Assembly (NCBI GenBank): GCA_000697335.1
Contig: JNEM01013654.1
Span: forward strand, 1-30,267
Source of the DNA: Conidiobolus incongruus B7586
Lineage: Eukaryota > Entomophthoromycota > Entomophthoromycetes > Entomophthorales > Conidiobolaceae
Direction: 5' to 3'
Length of the DNA stretch: 30,267 bases
Shown: piece after piece, positions 1-12,288 of the stretch
How the letters are laid out: each line of letters begins with the position of its first letter
Position numbering within the stretch: the stretch's first letter is position 1
Program-made: the position numbers and the translations under genes
The notes under the pieces: generated by a model
What the model was told of the DNA's origin: nothing
Databases searched by the model: none
What the model saw: the letters and a program-made list of their open reading frames with translations, nothing else

Positions 1-652
1 GAAAATATAATAATATATATTATTTGTTGTATATTTAATTAGTAGTAACAATTTTCTAAATTTTTCAAAATAATGAAACGATTAAAATACCAGAGAGTTC
101 ATTTAAATTTATTGTTTATAATTAATATAGAAATCAATCGATTATATATATATATATATATATTATTTTAATAAAAAAATTAAATTAAATAACTGATAGA
201 TATTAATACTTATAAGTAACAGTTATTATAAAAATTTTAAATAATTTTATAAATTATAAATTTTTATCATTATAGATACTAAATAAAGATCTGATTTTGA
301 CAAAATAAATATATTTAATAGAATGATAAAATTATTCAATAGGAATCATAATTTTAATTGGTTATATTACCAATAAAAATATTAAATATTATTCACTAAT
401 ATAATAAAATATTGACCAATATAAAATTTTATCAATTCTATACTAACTGAATATCTCCATATTTATAGTAATAGTAATTATAGTAAAATGAGGAATTTGA
501 TGTGATTAATATGAATTGAAAATGTTTAAATGATATATTCAGATAACAATGAAAAATTTGATTTTTATAGGATAAATTTTCGATTGAAAATTGATAAGAA
601 TGAAAAAATTATAGTAACTAATGACATAGAAAAAATTAATCATTAATAAGAA
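1..652. other. A+T-rich intergenic DNA
   Basis: No open frame or RNA gene is supported here. A pure (TA)n tract lies at 143-163. The last part carries the short T-run used as terminator by the neighbouring tRNA gene. Confidence 0.6.
630..635 (-). terminator. RNA polymerase III terminator of tRNA-Phe
   Basis: Six consecutive A on the plus strand, i.e. six T on the transcribed-sense minus strand, begin 18 nt beyond the tRNA 3' end. A run of at least four T is the usual Pol III stop signal. Confidence 0.75.
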
Positions 653-675
653 TGCCACCACCGTGGATTGAACAC

Positions 676-718
<43 letters not shown>

Positions 719-725
719 AAGCAGC
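653..725 (-). tRNA. tRNA-Phe (anticodon GAA), intronless
   Basis: The minus strand folds into a 73-nt cloverleaf. It has a D arm GCTC/GAGC, an anticodon stem TCAGA/TCTGA around the loop CTGAAGA (anticodon GAA), a five-base variable loop and a T stem CCGTG/CACGG around TTCAATC, with discriminator A. The internal promoter is intact: A box TAGCTCAGTTGG (707-718) and B box GTTCAATCC (665-673). No CCA is encoded, as expected for a eukaryotic nuclear gene. The acceptor stem is weak: G-C, C-G, T-G, G-T, C-G, T-G, then a T-T mismatch at 7/66. It supplies phenylalanine to cytosolic translation. Confidence 0.95.
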
Positions 726-967
726 ACACTTTCTTGTGATATTTAGAATATACAATCTAATAATATCTGTGGGAAAAATATATTTTGAATTTAATTTTAA
801 TCCTATTAATTTTAATCCTATTAATTTTATTATATTACCTTATAAATTATTCAATATATTTATATAATCCGTTCTACTTCCTTTTACCTTTTTTTATCCT
901 TTTCTCCTTTTAATTTAAATCACATCACCCATTAGTCAATATAATTTAATAATATTTATTATCTCAG

Positions 968-972
968 TCAAA

Positions 973-1008
<36 letters not shown>

Positions 1009-1013
1009 TTTGA
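968..1013. repeat. 46-bp perfect palindrome centred on (AT)n
   Basis: An (AT)14 core (977-1004) is flanked by exactly complementary arms TCAAAAATA and TATTTTTGA, so all 46 bases pair in a hairpin or cruciform. The pairing stops at the next base on each side. Confidence 0.85.
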
Positions 1014-3040
1014 ATATCATAAGTTATAATAATTATTATTATTTAATAATTTTTATCCATTTTATGTATTAATTCTTTTCAATATTTTTGTAATATATGA
1101 ATCTCTAAATTATAAAATTATCAAAATATAACTATACTAGGTTTTAATAATATTAATATATATTTCATTATAATATTTTTTTAAAATATTTTAAACTATT
1201 TTATTTAAAACAATGTATGATTGACTAATATTATCTTTGTTAATTACTCTATTATACTGAGTAAATGTTTTATTAAAATAAACTCAAAGATTTTATAAAC
1301 GAAATGCATTGTTTTTGACCAATTATAGTATATTCCATAAAATATTTTTTTAAAATAGCAAGAAATTTTAATCATTATTATTACCACTAATTTATATTAT
1401 TTGATTAATAATATGTTAACTATTTCATTCATATTAACAATTTAATAAATCAATAAATACTAAATAATAAAATATTTAATATAATAATCATAATACTACT
1501 TATTTTATCTAATTTTTAAAATATTAGTTTATAAAATTTTTTTATAAAATATATCTAGGAAACAAGTAATATTTATCAAAAATATAAAGTTAAATAATTA
1601 AACTTTATATTAATGTTAATTTTATAAATTGAGAAATTAAAATTCATTTAATGAATAAGCATATAAATGGAAATGATATTTTGCAAAATAATATGATGAA
1701 ATAATTTGTTAAATTAAAGTAATATATCACCAAAGTGATTATAATATTAAATGTCAACTTGTATTCTATTTTTGAAGCTCACGAAGATAAAATTAATCAA
1801 TACAAGGCTTATATTAGAAGAAATTGCGAAATGTATTTATTAGGTTAATTAATATCAAAATCCTGTTCATATAATCAATTGTATTCATGGTAAACTAAAA
1901 TACTAGAACCCGAGTCCACAATTTAATATATCGTCCAATTTTCTGGTTATTTTACAGAAAATCCACGTTATTATTGTAAATGTAAATTAATTATCACTCG
2001 ATATTTTTATTTAATATATAAACGTCAATTTGATGAAATGATGATATTTGATGGAAACTATCTCTTATTCTAAAAGGAGAAATTAATTTTCTAAATCCTA
2101 ATATTATAATGAATTTTACTGTAAGAATATATTATCACATTATCTTTAGGTATTTTGCATCTACTTTATATTACCATAGTTTTAAAGATCATAACTACTA
2201 AAAATAAGAAACTAATAAATTAAAGATATAATATGGTCCACCATCGATAGATTCTGAATTAACATTAAATTACAAGTAATAGTCTTCACATAATTATGCG
2301 AGAGAGGATTTGATAATGAGTATGATCAATTGAGATTTAAAGTGAATCAAATGATCAATCAGATTTTAAATTTTCTCAAGATTCTAATCTGCACAAATAT
2401 AATAAGTTATACAGCATTTAATAATCAATTCAATAATTTAAATTATCAAAATAGTTTATTATATCTTAATTACAATTCTTGATAATATTATATTTTTGAT
2501 AAATATATTGAATTATTTTTAATATTGATATGCTACGCCAGAGTTTAAGGTTGAATAGTTTATACGCTATTTATTTATAGATTATTTAAGATATTAATAA
2601 ATTTTTTTCCATTTAGAAATCTTATCATAATAATAAAATTTTATCAAAATATTATTATCATTCAATCAAATTAATTGGGATAGTATCAATAATGGATATA
2701 ACAGTTTTAAGTATTTCGCTATACTATCAAAATTAGATCAAAATTGAAAATTTTTAACCTTTTCTATAATTCCTATAAATTTTTTATTTTATTTAATTAT
2801 GAATAAATATAAAATGAAAGGAAATAATATCTGATATTAATTAATAAGTTGATTAAAATTAACCATATTTTATATCTATATGAATTTTTATAATTGCATT
2901 GGTATAATATCTAAGAACCTTCTTATTGAAACCAAGTAATTAAATACATGTAATATCATTAATCAAATTTTAAACATTGAAAAGTACTATATAAACATTA
3001 AAATGAAACAAAATAATAATGAGATTAATAATTACATTAG

Positions 3041-3082
<42 letters not shown>
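3041..3082. repeat. 42-bp perfect palindrome centred on (AT)n
   Basis: An alternating AT core with ATATT at one end and AATAT at the other. The whole block is self-complementary. No function is implied; such tracts are polymorphic microsatellites. Confidence 0.8.
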
Positions 3083-3083
<1 letters not shown>

Positions 3084-3512
3084 TGATATTTGATAATATT
3101 TATAATAAACAATGGTATACAATTTTATAATATTAGTAAATTATAATATTATTCATTTTTATAAATTTAATTAGTTTTTTTTATAAATGCAATATTCTTT
3201 GAATTAATTAACTTTTATTCAATAGTTTAATTGTTATTCCTCTATAAAATGTAAAAATTTTGAATCAATTATTGACAGAAAGATTAATTAAAGTAAAAGA
3301 AAAACAAATTTTAAATCTAGAGTAATTGAACCTATTAATTCAACATCAATTTCTTATTTAGACTCTAACATTTTCTTGGTTTAATTGTTACTGATTTGTA
3401 ATTTAGCTATATTTGATTACCATTGATCAAAATAAAGACAATGATGTTAATTATTCAAATATTAATATCATGTCATATTATTTAGATTTAATATGGTCTA
3501 AATAGAATCCAA

Positions 3513-3824
3513 CTAATGCTTCCGCAATCTACCCACTTCAACTGGTTCAAACCAAATTCTATTATCAGTACTATCAGTATCACCTGCAAAATCATCTAAC
3601 CCATCGATCCATACCAGACCATCAGAATGGCTTGATGGTATATCGGCAATCGGACTGACATCCGCCGAAGCACAACATTGTCCCATGTTGAACCACTCCA
3701 GTTGGGCGCGCTGATCAATAAAATTAGTTTGATACCATCTACGAACCAGATTAGATTTATTGTTTGGATCATTTTCTATTGGTGAGCATATTACATATAG
3801 TATAAATAAGTAAAATATTATCAT
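3513..3824 (-). CDS. small probable secreted protein, 103 aa, unknown function
   Basis: One intact frame from ATG (A at -3, in-frame TAA 15 nt upstream) to TAG. Residues 2-13 are a hydrophobic run (IIFYLFILYVIC) followed by Ser-Pro and a polar stretch, which is the layout of a signal peptide. The mature part would be about 88 residues. It has paired cysteines C50/C51, four tryptophans (30, 44, 72, 91), an acidic middle (WIDGLDDFAGDTDSTD, 72-87) and a basic end RLRKH. The coding block is visibly richer in G+C than both flanks. I recognise no family. The match of frame, composition and signal peptide supports a real gene. It could also be the surviving exon of a larger one, since I found no convincing splice partner. 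Its setting, an isolated small secreted protein in A+T-rich DNA, is one where fungal effectors are often found, but that role is inference only. Confidence 0.55.
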   Translation of the reverse strand: MIIFYLFILYVICSPIENDPNNKSNLVRRWYQTNFIDQRAQLEWFNMGQCCASADVSPIADIPSSHSDGLVWIDGLDDFAGDTDSTDNRIWFEPVEVGRLRKH

Positions 3825-4548
3825 TTTAAAGAAATATTAAGTGATTTTAAATAATTTATAGCTCATATTTATATTGATTAGTAATTATTTTAATCAATAT
3901 TCATGTATGTTGTAAATTTATTTATTGCTTATCAATTTAATTTTACGATTAAATGCACTGATTATCTTTTAAAAGGTTGATATTTTATCAAATATGGCGA
4001 TAGATGGACAAGAAACTTCAAATGTAAAAATCTATAATTGATTATTAATATAAATGGATAAATCTATATTTTGTATTACTCAAACAAAATTCAAGAATAA
4101 TGGGAATTTTCTTATGGATTAATAAAGGATAGCACTCATAATACATGAAGACTAGTATATTTTGTAAAAATGATATCATATTCATAATTATGGATTACCT
4201 AAATAGATTAGACTGATAAAATTAATAACAAAGTTTAAATTCGTTAGTTAATGATATTTTGATTTATTCGGAGATTTATGAAAAGAATAATAAAGATAGA
4301 ATTAAAATTCATTTACATATATTGAATTAGTTAAAATACGCGAGGAAGAACACTCGTTGTTATAGTGATTTTTCTGACATGAATTTAGATTAATCAACTC
4401 AGAGAGATAAAAACGTAAATATCTATCCAATTGAAATCTAAAATCAATCGGAAAATTTAATATATATGATCAAAAATCAATAAATTAATATAAAATAAAT
4501 CAGATAAGTCGAAAAGGTGGAAGTGAAAAAATATTTAAAATAAGCAAA
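3825..4548. other. intergenic DNA between the small secreted protein gene and the bZIP gene
   Basis: Carries the upstream region of one gene and the 3' flank of the other. Apart from the TATA-like string noted separately I see no gene or repeat. A modest G+C rise around 4335-4430 has no supported frame. Confidence 0.5.
3866..3873 (-). promoter_or_regulatory. possible TATA box of the small secreted protein gene
   Basis: TATAAATA on the minus strand, 42 nt upstream of the ATG, a sensible distance for a short leader. Such strings are common in DNA this A+T-rich, so position is the only support. Confidence 0.3.
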
Positions 4549-6121
4549 TTATTGCTTATTGGCAGAGTTAGGCTGCTGGATTTGCAAATATTGAGGCTCG
4601 GAAGTGGCAGCGGCTTTTTTGTTAGGACAGTAAACATCCATAAATTGCTTGGCGGCTGAGCATGTAGCTTTTTTGCGCATTTCTTCACATAAACCATCCA
4701 AATCAAAACCTGGATCATTATCTTCATGTTCGGGTTTAGAAGAATGGTGAGTTTCAGGAGTAGAGTTTGTTGGTGGAGAACTAGTAGGGGGTGGATTAAT
4801 GAGAGTAGGATCAATTGTAGAAGTAGCAGAAGTAGTAGAAGCATCAAGATTAGCGTAGGCTAGATTAGGATCTTGATTAAGAAGTAGATTGGTCAAATTG
4901 ATTGGATCCAAAAGGCCAGTTGTTGTAGCTGGAATGCCAGTAGCGCTGGCATTGGTAGAGGCATAAGCCAAGTCATTATCATATAATACACTATTTAACA
5001 TTGGGTTGACCAAGGTAGGATCACGATAATTGGTAAATTGAGGTTGATAAAGGTCAATATTTTGGAAAAGATCAATGGGGTTCAATCCTTGTGTTTGGTC
5101 ATATAAGAAGTTTGGATTTGTCAAATGCTCTGGAAGAGCGCTGAAATTGGTAATCATATTAGGATCAGTAGTAGCATCGAATGGGAACGAAGCAGGAATA
5201 GAAGCAGAAGTATTGTATGTAGTGGCTGCAACATTAAGAGTGGTTTGATGAGGTAATGTAGTTGTATTTGCTAAACCAATGGTGTTTGCTATCGTAGATG
5301 GTGGCGCAGTAGTGAATGCATTGGTAGAAGCCATTAATTTTGTAGCTGAAGAATCGAAAGATTGTTGAATATCCCTTTCTGAGCTAGGATGACCACTACT
5401 GCCACCATAAGAGTGCGTTAATTCAGGAGAATCTTCATGTAAAAAATCAATGTTATTAGAAGAATGAGGAAAAGGAGAAGAAGAGGAAGTTGCGCTATCG
5501 GGGTTTTCTAAGGCAGGAAAAGAACTGAGATAGCTGGGTTGAAACTTGGGATCAAAAGGGTTTTGAGCTTCTTGAAGATAAGAAGATTGGAGTTTCATTA
5601 ACTCAATTTCACTCTTTAAACGTTCGTTTTCTTCAAGAGTTTTGCGTTGTTGATTTTCCATTTCTTCAAGCTTAGATTCTAATGTTTTGACATAGTTATC
5701 TTTACGTTCTCTAAAAGCTCTTTGTGCTGCTCTATTTTGAGCTAAGCGTTTCTGAATTAAAGGTTAAAAGACTGAAAAATAGAGAATAGATATCAAATAC
5801 TTACATTAGCAGGTTCATCATTAGCAGGCTTTCTACCTGGCTTTTTACGTTCAGGAGGATTCTCTTTAGTATTTTTAGAAGAATCAGAGTCATTTAATTG
5901 AGTTAAAGATTCTAAATTGAAAAACAAAGTATAAGTTTAAAGTTGTTGATTAAAAAGAGAATAAAGCATATATATAAGAAATGAAATTACTTACGTTTAT
6001 GCTTTAAACTCTTTGGCTCGGTTGATTGATTATCCAACTCAGATTGAATTTTATTTGCATTAAGTGCTTCAAGAGGAGTTTTCATAGGTAAAGAGTTTGT
6101 AGATTCTAGTTGAAGGGGCAT
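4549..6121 (-). CDS. AP-1-like bZIP transcription factor (Yap1/Pap1 type), 3 exons, 478 aa
   Basis: Exons 5995-6121, 5805-5911 and 4549-5751. The introns (83 and 53 nt) both start GTAAGT and end TTTAG or TTCAG, and the joins keep one frame. An in-frame TAA sits just before the ATG. Residues 62-97 hold a basic KPGRKP lead-in and the basic region KRLAQNRAAQRAFRERK, the hallmark of fungal AP-1 factors. The zipper follows with d positions L102, M109, T116, L123, M130 and a positions L106, N120, I127. A long Ser/Thr/Asn/Pro-rich middle resembles an activation region. The C-terminus has the cysteine-rich domain: FDLDGLCEEMRKKATCS and a third cysteine in VYCPN. In Yap1/Pap1 this domain masks a nuclear export signal when oxidised, so the factor collects in the nucleus and induces antioxidant genes. 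These are the only three cysteines in the protein; the N-terminal cysteine domain is missing. I am sure of the family, less so of redox control. Confidence 0.93.
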
Positions 6122-6404
6122 AACCGATTATTTAAATAAAAGTACAAAAAAAGAGAAAAGATGATATCACAATTACAAAATTGAACAGACCAATCAAAGT
6201 TGAATTTGATTAATGATTGATGAAAGCGCGATTGGTTATTTATTAATGGAACTGTTGGAACTATATAACGCGTCGAATTGTATCAAGCGGAATGTTTGAA
6301 TATTTGGAAAAAAGTTGAAAGAGAATTAAGTGGTTGAAGCCTATTTATATTAGTAATCAATTCCTTCAAGTAACACGGTAAGTTTCTTATGATTGGCTGG
6401 AAAT
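6122..6404 (-). promoter_or_regulatory. bZIP gene leader and promoter region
   Basis: On the gene strand there is no ATG from the start codon back to 6405, while the opposite strand has several, as expected if this is transcribed leader. A TATAAATA string (6342-6349) lies about 220 nt upstream of the ATG. Directly beyond it is TTACTAA (gene strand, 6350-6356), the sequence Yap1-type factors bind, so autoregulation is possible. ACGCGT (6268-6273) matches the MluI cell-cycle box. Three CCAAT boxes occur, at 6190-6194 (plus), 6231-6235 and 6392-6396 (minus). Each motif is short and none is proven. Confidence 0.4.
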
Positions 6405-9202
6405 CATACATTTAATTAGTTCCATTGAATCAAGAAATTTGACCTGTGCTTTCCAATTTGAGATATACAATCATAAAAGTAAATTCATTCCCTTTCAATT
6501 CTCCCTAAACATATTTTATGATTTCATGTTCACAATTCCGATTTTTAACCTGTTAATCCGAACTTACTCTACATTAACATAGATAATTGGCTGAAAATTA
6601 ACTGATAAAAGGATTTTACTCAAAAAATCGGAGAAACAAAAATGAAGTGAGTTTTAGCCATTATACATGTTAAAAAAACCATTAAATTATAATTTAATTA
6701 ATTTTAATATTTAGTATAATTTGAGTTATATTAATATTAACATATAATTTAAAAAATGGTAAAAATACGATGTAATAAAAATATTATAACTTTTTAATAG
6801 GAGATATCAATTAAATTGACTTGAGATATAAGACTAGAATCAATAATGAAAATGTTCAATTTCGGATATTACCATATGGGGAATAGATTTTTTATCAATT
6901 GGTCAAATCAATTTAATATTTTTAATCCCGTAACAACACACTCAAGTAATGATTCCTACTAAACCAAATTCTGAACAATGTTAAGTTCTCAAACAAATAT
7001 CAATAAAAACTGTATATATAATTTATTCTACTAATACAGATACAATTATATCTAACAATATCATCTATCAAAATTTTTATAAATGTATAGTATATCAAAA
7101 TCTGTGAATTTTTCTTTAGCTAATTAAAATCAATGTAACTAAAGTTAAAAATGGAAACTTATCCAAATATTAACCAGTTTTTTGAGAACCATAACCGATT
7201 TTATCCAAATTCGCAATTTTTAAACAAGTGGTAAAAAATTTATTATAAATAAAATAGTTAATTTATTTGATAAAATAAATTATTAAGTTAAGTAAATTAT
7301 TTAATTATTAAATTAACTCTAATTAAAAAAATATTGATACTATAATTTAATTATTATATCAAAAAAGAAGTTGCTAATTATTAATGTAGTATTGGACGAG
7401 GAGTGGAAATATATGAATCAAATTACCCGGAATATTTAGTTTACCCTAATAGATTAATCTAGAACAAATACTTATCTATTTTTATCATGACCAAATTATT
7501 CACTTTTAAGTGAAAAAATAAGAACTGATTTAGCTTGAGTATTTATTATTATTTACAGCAATATATAAAGGAGTGGTTATTCCATTGAATTTATTCTTCT
7601 ATACATATTAAACCGAGATGGCATTTATACATTCAGCTGAACATAATATATTTTACACATAAATGGGAAATTTATATGCCATTAATAAAGTAATCCCTGA
7701 TAATAAAACTTGGCAGCATAATATGCAATATGCCTGAATTGTAAAACTATTGAATAGTGAATATTATTGAAAATAAACAAGCAATATAAAATACTATTTT
7801 ATTGAATTTGTTTTTAATTCTCTTTATGATATTAATAGAACCAATTTAATTATCATTATGGCCCGACGATTGATTTTAGTTCAGTTTATTGAATCCAAGT
7901 AATTCCAATCATACTTATTCACTTAAATAAAAGACATTTACAAGAATTGATATATTTATATAAATTGAAAATTATTACTAAATTGCTATTTCATTAAATT
8001 AATTAAGATGGTAATATTGGGAAATATATAGCATTGAAATACAACTATTAATTCTTTGACACTTTCCAGATTCTAAATATAATCTGGTGACTATAAGAAT
8101 TTATTTCTCAAATTATGATATTTTTCAACCACTATTTAAATTCTAATATTTGAGATTCATTTAACAGTTCATTTTAATTAATAAAATTAAAAAAAATTTC
8201 AAGTTCTTGTAATAAAAATTATTCAAGAATAATTTAAAAAAATTTCTTTAATTAATATTAATATATTCAAATAAAAAAATTCAATAGTAAATACATTATA
8301 ATATATAGTAGTTAAATATCTAATAAAATTATTTTTATATTTGTAAAACAGCTGAATTTAAAATCAATGCTTTTCTAAATGCCAACATACTTCAATATCC
8401 ACATTTTAATTAACTATTTCAATGCAAGATATGTAAGATTTCTAATTTTAATTATAAAACAAATCAAATTGACCAAATATAATAAGTATTACAAAAAAAT
8501 TTTTTTGATTTAAAAATAAATTATTATTTTTCTAATAGAAGAATATTATGATATAATAGTTTAATTAAGTTAAATGTAGTACCAAATTTAAAATTATTTA
8601 AGAAATAATCATTTTAATATAATAGATTTGAATACAAATATCTGCATATTTATTATAGTTTATAAGGTGTATTTATTAGAGTAGTAGATAGGCATTTAGA
8701 TTAAAGAGTTTACCCATTATTATCGCCATCAATTTTATTGTAACTACATCAAACAAAATATCTAAATATTCGTTCAAATTGAAAAATGAACCTAAATGGT
8801 AATAATCATTATCATACCGAATGAATGTATATTTAAACAGATTAATAAGTGCTTAAATATTATATTTATTTTAATCGGTTAAATTACTAATAACATAAAA
8901 ATGCTAATAAATTTCAAAAAAAAAACTAATTAAAATAGAATCAAGTTATTTATTATAATAATGAAAAGATAGAAAATTATTATTAAGAAAATTAAGCTAA
9001 TATAAATATTGATAATTAAGGTTGATAATTTCAAACTTGAATATTCTCATTTTCTTTTTCGGATATATATTATTTTCACTCAAAAATAATTTCTCAAATT
9101 TTTAAACAGTTTATTATAACCATTAATTAATATATTGTTTTGGATTTATTAAATTAATTTTAATAAACCTTGATCTTCAGTATTATTTCAAAACATATAT
9201 AC

Positions 9203-9222
9203 ATATATATATATATATATAT
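9203..9222. repeat. (AT)10 microsatellite
   Basis: Uninterrupted alternating AT, bounded by C and G so that the block with its ends reads as a 22-bp palindrome (9202-9223). Confidence 0.85.
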
Positions 9223-10066
9223 GCATATTTTCAAACTTTTTTCACCTTTTATAATTATGCATTATAATTAATTATTCAATATATCCTGCTGAGGTAATGA
9301 AATCGCTAATAATTAAAAAAAACTAAGTTATTATATTATATTCATTTATTTTTATATTTTCCCTATATAAATTATTTTTATTAATTAAAATATAATTTAA
9401 TTAAAGTATTTGATAGATATTTGTTATTTGTCATATCTCCTTTATCTTATATTAAAATCTAAGTTCTAAATCATAATTTTGAAATAATATTATAATATAA
9501 TAAAACATAATAAATTATTAATAAATATATTAAAATAATTATTTAATTTGAATAAATTCAATATATCAATGTTTTATACATGGGTTAATATTATTAAATC
9601 AATTACTCATTTTTTCTAAAATAATAAATTATAATGAATAGATTTATTTGGTCTAAATAAAAAAATATACTCAATTGCAATATTAGCAATTTATTGAATA
9701 CTTATTAAAATTTAATAAATATATAATTAATTAACATTTAAATATAATTTTCAAAAAATATATATTCAACTTTAGGTAATATAATTATTTAAGTATTATT
9801 AATTAAAAAAATAAATATTTTACTTATTAATTAGTATTTATATTATCTGGGAGTTTAATAATAATTAATTTGAAATAAAAGTACTTTATAATTTATTTTC
9901 TATTAAAATTACAATATATTTATTTGTATATATGGATATCCTATAATAAATTTATTATATTAGAATAAAGTGTATTTCAAATATAATACTATTATATGGT
10001 ATATTATTATTTAAATTTAGATAAATATTTTATTAATATCACTTTGTTTATAATGATTTATTCCAG

Positions 10067-10069
<3 letters not shown>

Positions 10070-10097
<28 letters not shown>
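10070..10097. repeat. (AT)14 microsatellite
   Basis: Uninterrupted alternating AT run of 28 nt in the central desert. Confidence 0.85.
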
Positions 10098-10101
<4 letters not shown>

Positions 10102-12269
10102 GATCATAATATTTATTAATATCAATTTATAATTAATAAGAATAGTGTTTTATTTAAATAGTTAGATCTGGAAAGCTCAAAAATTTTATTGTTTTGCTGA
10201 TAAAAGAGTTATCTTTATAATATATTCAATTTGATCCTAATTAATATGAAAACCAATATAGCTGTTTAAGTGATTTGAATATTGGAATATTTTTGATTTA
10301 TATAATACTGATAATTTCACTATATATTGAACATAAGGTTTGCAATAATTGGATTGAGAATATGATCCTTTGAAGAATGTATATTTTCCCAATTTGAAAA
10401 TTATTTATTAGATAAATGCAATATTTATAATGAATCAGAATATATAAACTGATTACTCAAGATTGCAGATCAAGATAAATAGCAATTTGCATTATAAGTA
10501 GATTAGTTTTTCAAAATTTATAAATTATATATTTAACTTCAAGGACTAAAATATTATTTATTATATTATATATATTAATATTATCAAATTATGATTTAAA
10601 ATTTACCAATTATTTTTTTTTGAATTTTATTTTGTTAAAAACTATTTAAAAAGTACATTTATTTATTAATCATGATGTATATTAATAATATATGCTTATT
10701 AAACCTATATTCATCAAAAAATATATTTTATATAACTTATATCCAATGATTCACTATTGGACACATTTTTAGATTACATTTAATATAGCATTGAGCATTT
10801 TTATATATGCAAAAGTGATTGCATAAATCCATTTTATACAGCATAGTCTTCAAAGTTAGCCATACTTCCAAACTACTGATCAAGTCATATCAAAAGTGAG
10901 AGTATTTTATTTTATTTGAATTCAGAACATGAAATATCAAATATTATGCACTTTATTCATCAGTTTCAAAATTTTAATTACAATTAAAAGAAATTTAATT
11001 TAAGTTTAATTTAGAGGTGTAAATTAAAAAAAAATCACAATTTAACTTGAAATTTTCAATTTATAAATATTAAAAGAATAAAAAGGGAAATAATCTTGAA
11101 TTAAAAATTAATTATAAAATTATCCGGATAATTATAAGAATATTTATTTAAAATAATATTGGACCATATTATTTTTTTTACATTTTGCGGGTTATTAAAG
11201 GTTTTATAATAAATTCTCGGCTATAATTATGATAAAAATAGATCAAAATTTGAAAAACAGATTATATACTGCAAATCTTTAATTAATAAAAATATTCATA
11301 TTTAAAAATCAAGTTAATTGATTTTGTTTAATGAATATATTTTAGGAACCATTCTCAATTAATTCCGGCGATTATTCTATTAGGTACCTATCTAGATATA
11401 TCACATTTATTTTTCAACTTTTCTGAAATTAAATTATAAAAAAAAGCTTTGAAAAAAGAATCAATTAAAAAAAATAAATGGTTTATACTATATAATAATA
11501 ATATTTTTTATACTTAAAATTTGTAATAATAATTTTGATATAATTTGAAAATATAATTCTAATAATTTTATATAAATTTTATTTGATAAATTTTTTAAAA
11601 TAATTGACTTGTAATTTAAATTTGACTATTAACATTATGATTTACACATACAGAAATCATTATCATTTCCATTAATAATATTAGTCTTTAGTTTTCATAG
11701 ACTTCGCTTAGCTCTGTTACCTCTGGGATCATTAATATTGAAAAGGATTCACTATAATTATATGGGAAAATAAGTGAGCGTTTGAATATGACAATCAAAT
11801 AGCCAGATGCTGTGAATATTGCTTTGTATTGAAATTTAGTATATATGCAAGATTCTAAATTGAAAGATTATTAATCATTCAATTTTAATAAATATAATTC
11901 ATTTTTATATTTATACTGTAAATTGTAATACCTATAATAATAAAAAACATATACACAAAATATATTATTAATAGATGAAATAATAATATATAACCCAAAA
12001 TAAAGATTAAAAATGATAAAATGAAAAATAAATGAATTTATCATTTAAAATCCATAATAATATTAATATCTCGCTAAAATTTACTTAAATTTTAAGCATA
12101 ATAAGAACTAGTGATAATTGGATACTTTTTAAAAAAAATTTTACAAAATGAATAAAAATTAAATTTTTATTATTAAATTATTTAAATAATTTTTTATTAA
12201 AGTTTTAATATTAATAACTTTTATAATTAAAAATAAAATAAAAAATTATTTTTGAAATAATTGTTATAA

Positions 12270-12288
12270 ATATATATATATATATATA
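12270..12288. repeat. (AT)9 microsatellite
   Basis: Uninterrupted alternating AT run, flanked by A-rich DNA. Confidence 0.8.

Larger units (their letters stand above)
726..3512. other. A+T-rich gene desert
   Basis: Dense in stops in all frames. It carries two palindromic (AT)n blocks that are listed separately. A slightly G+C-raised stretch around 1740-2000 hints at old coding DNA but has no frame I can defend. Confidence 0.5.

Noticed and set aside
4500-4847. Leu-rich 115-codon frame overlapping the bZIP 3' end
   Set aside because: Shadow of the bZIP gene in another frame; low-complexity leucine repeat.
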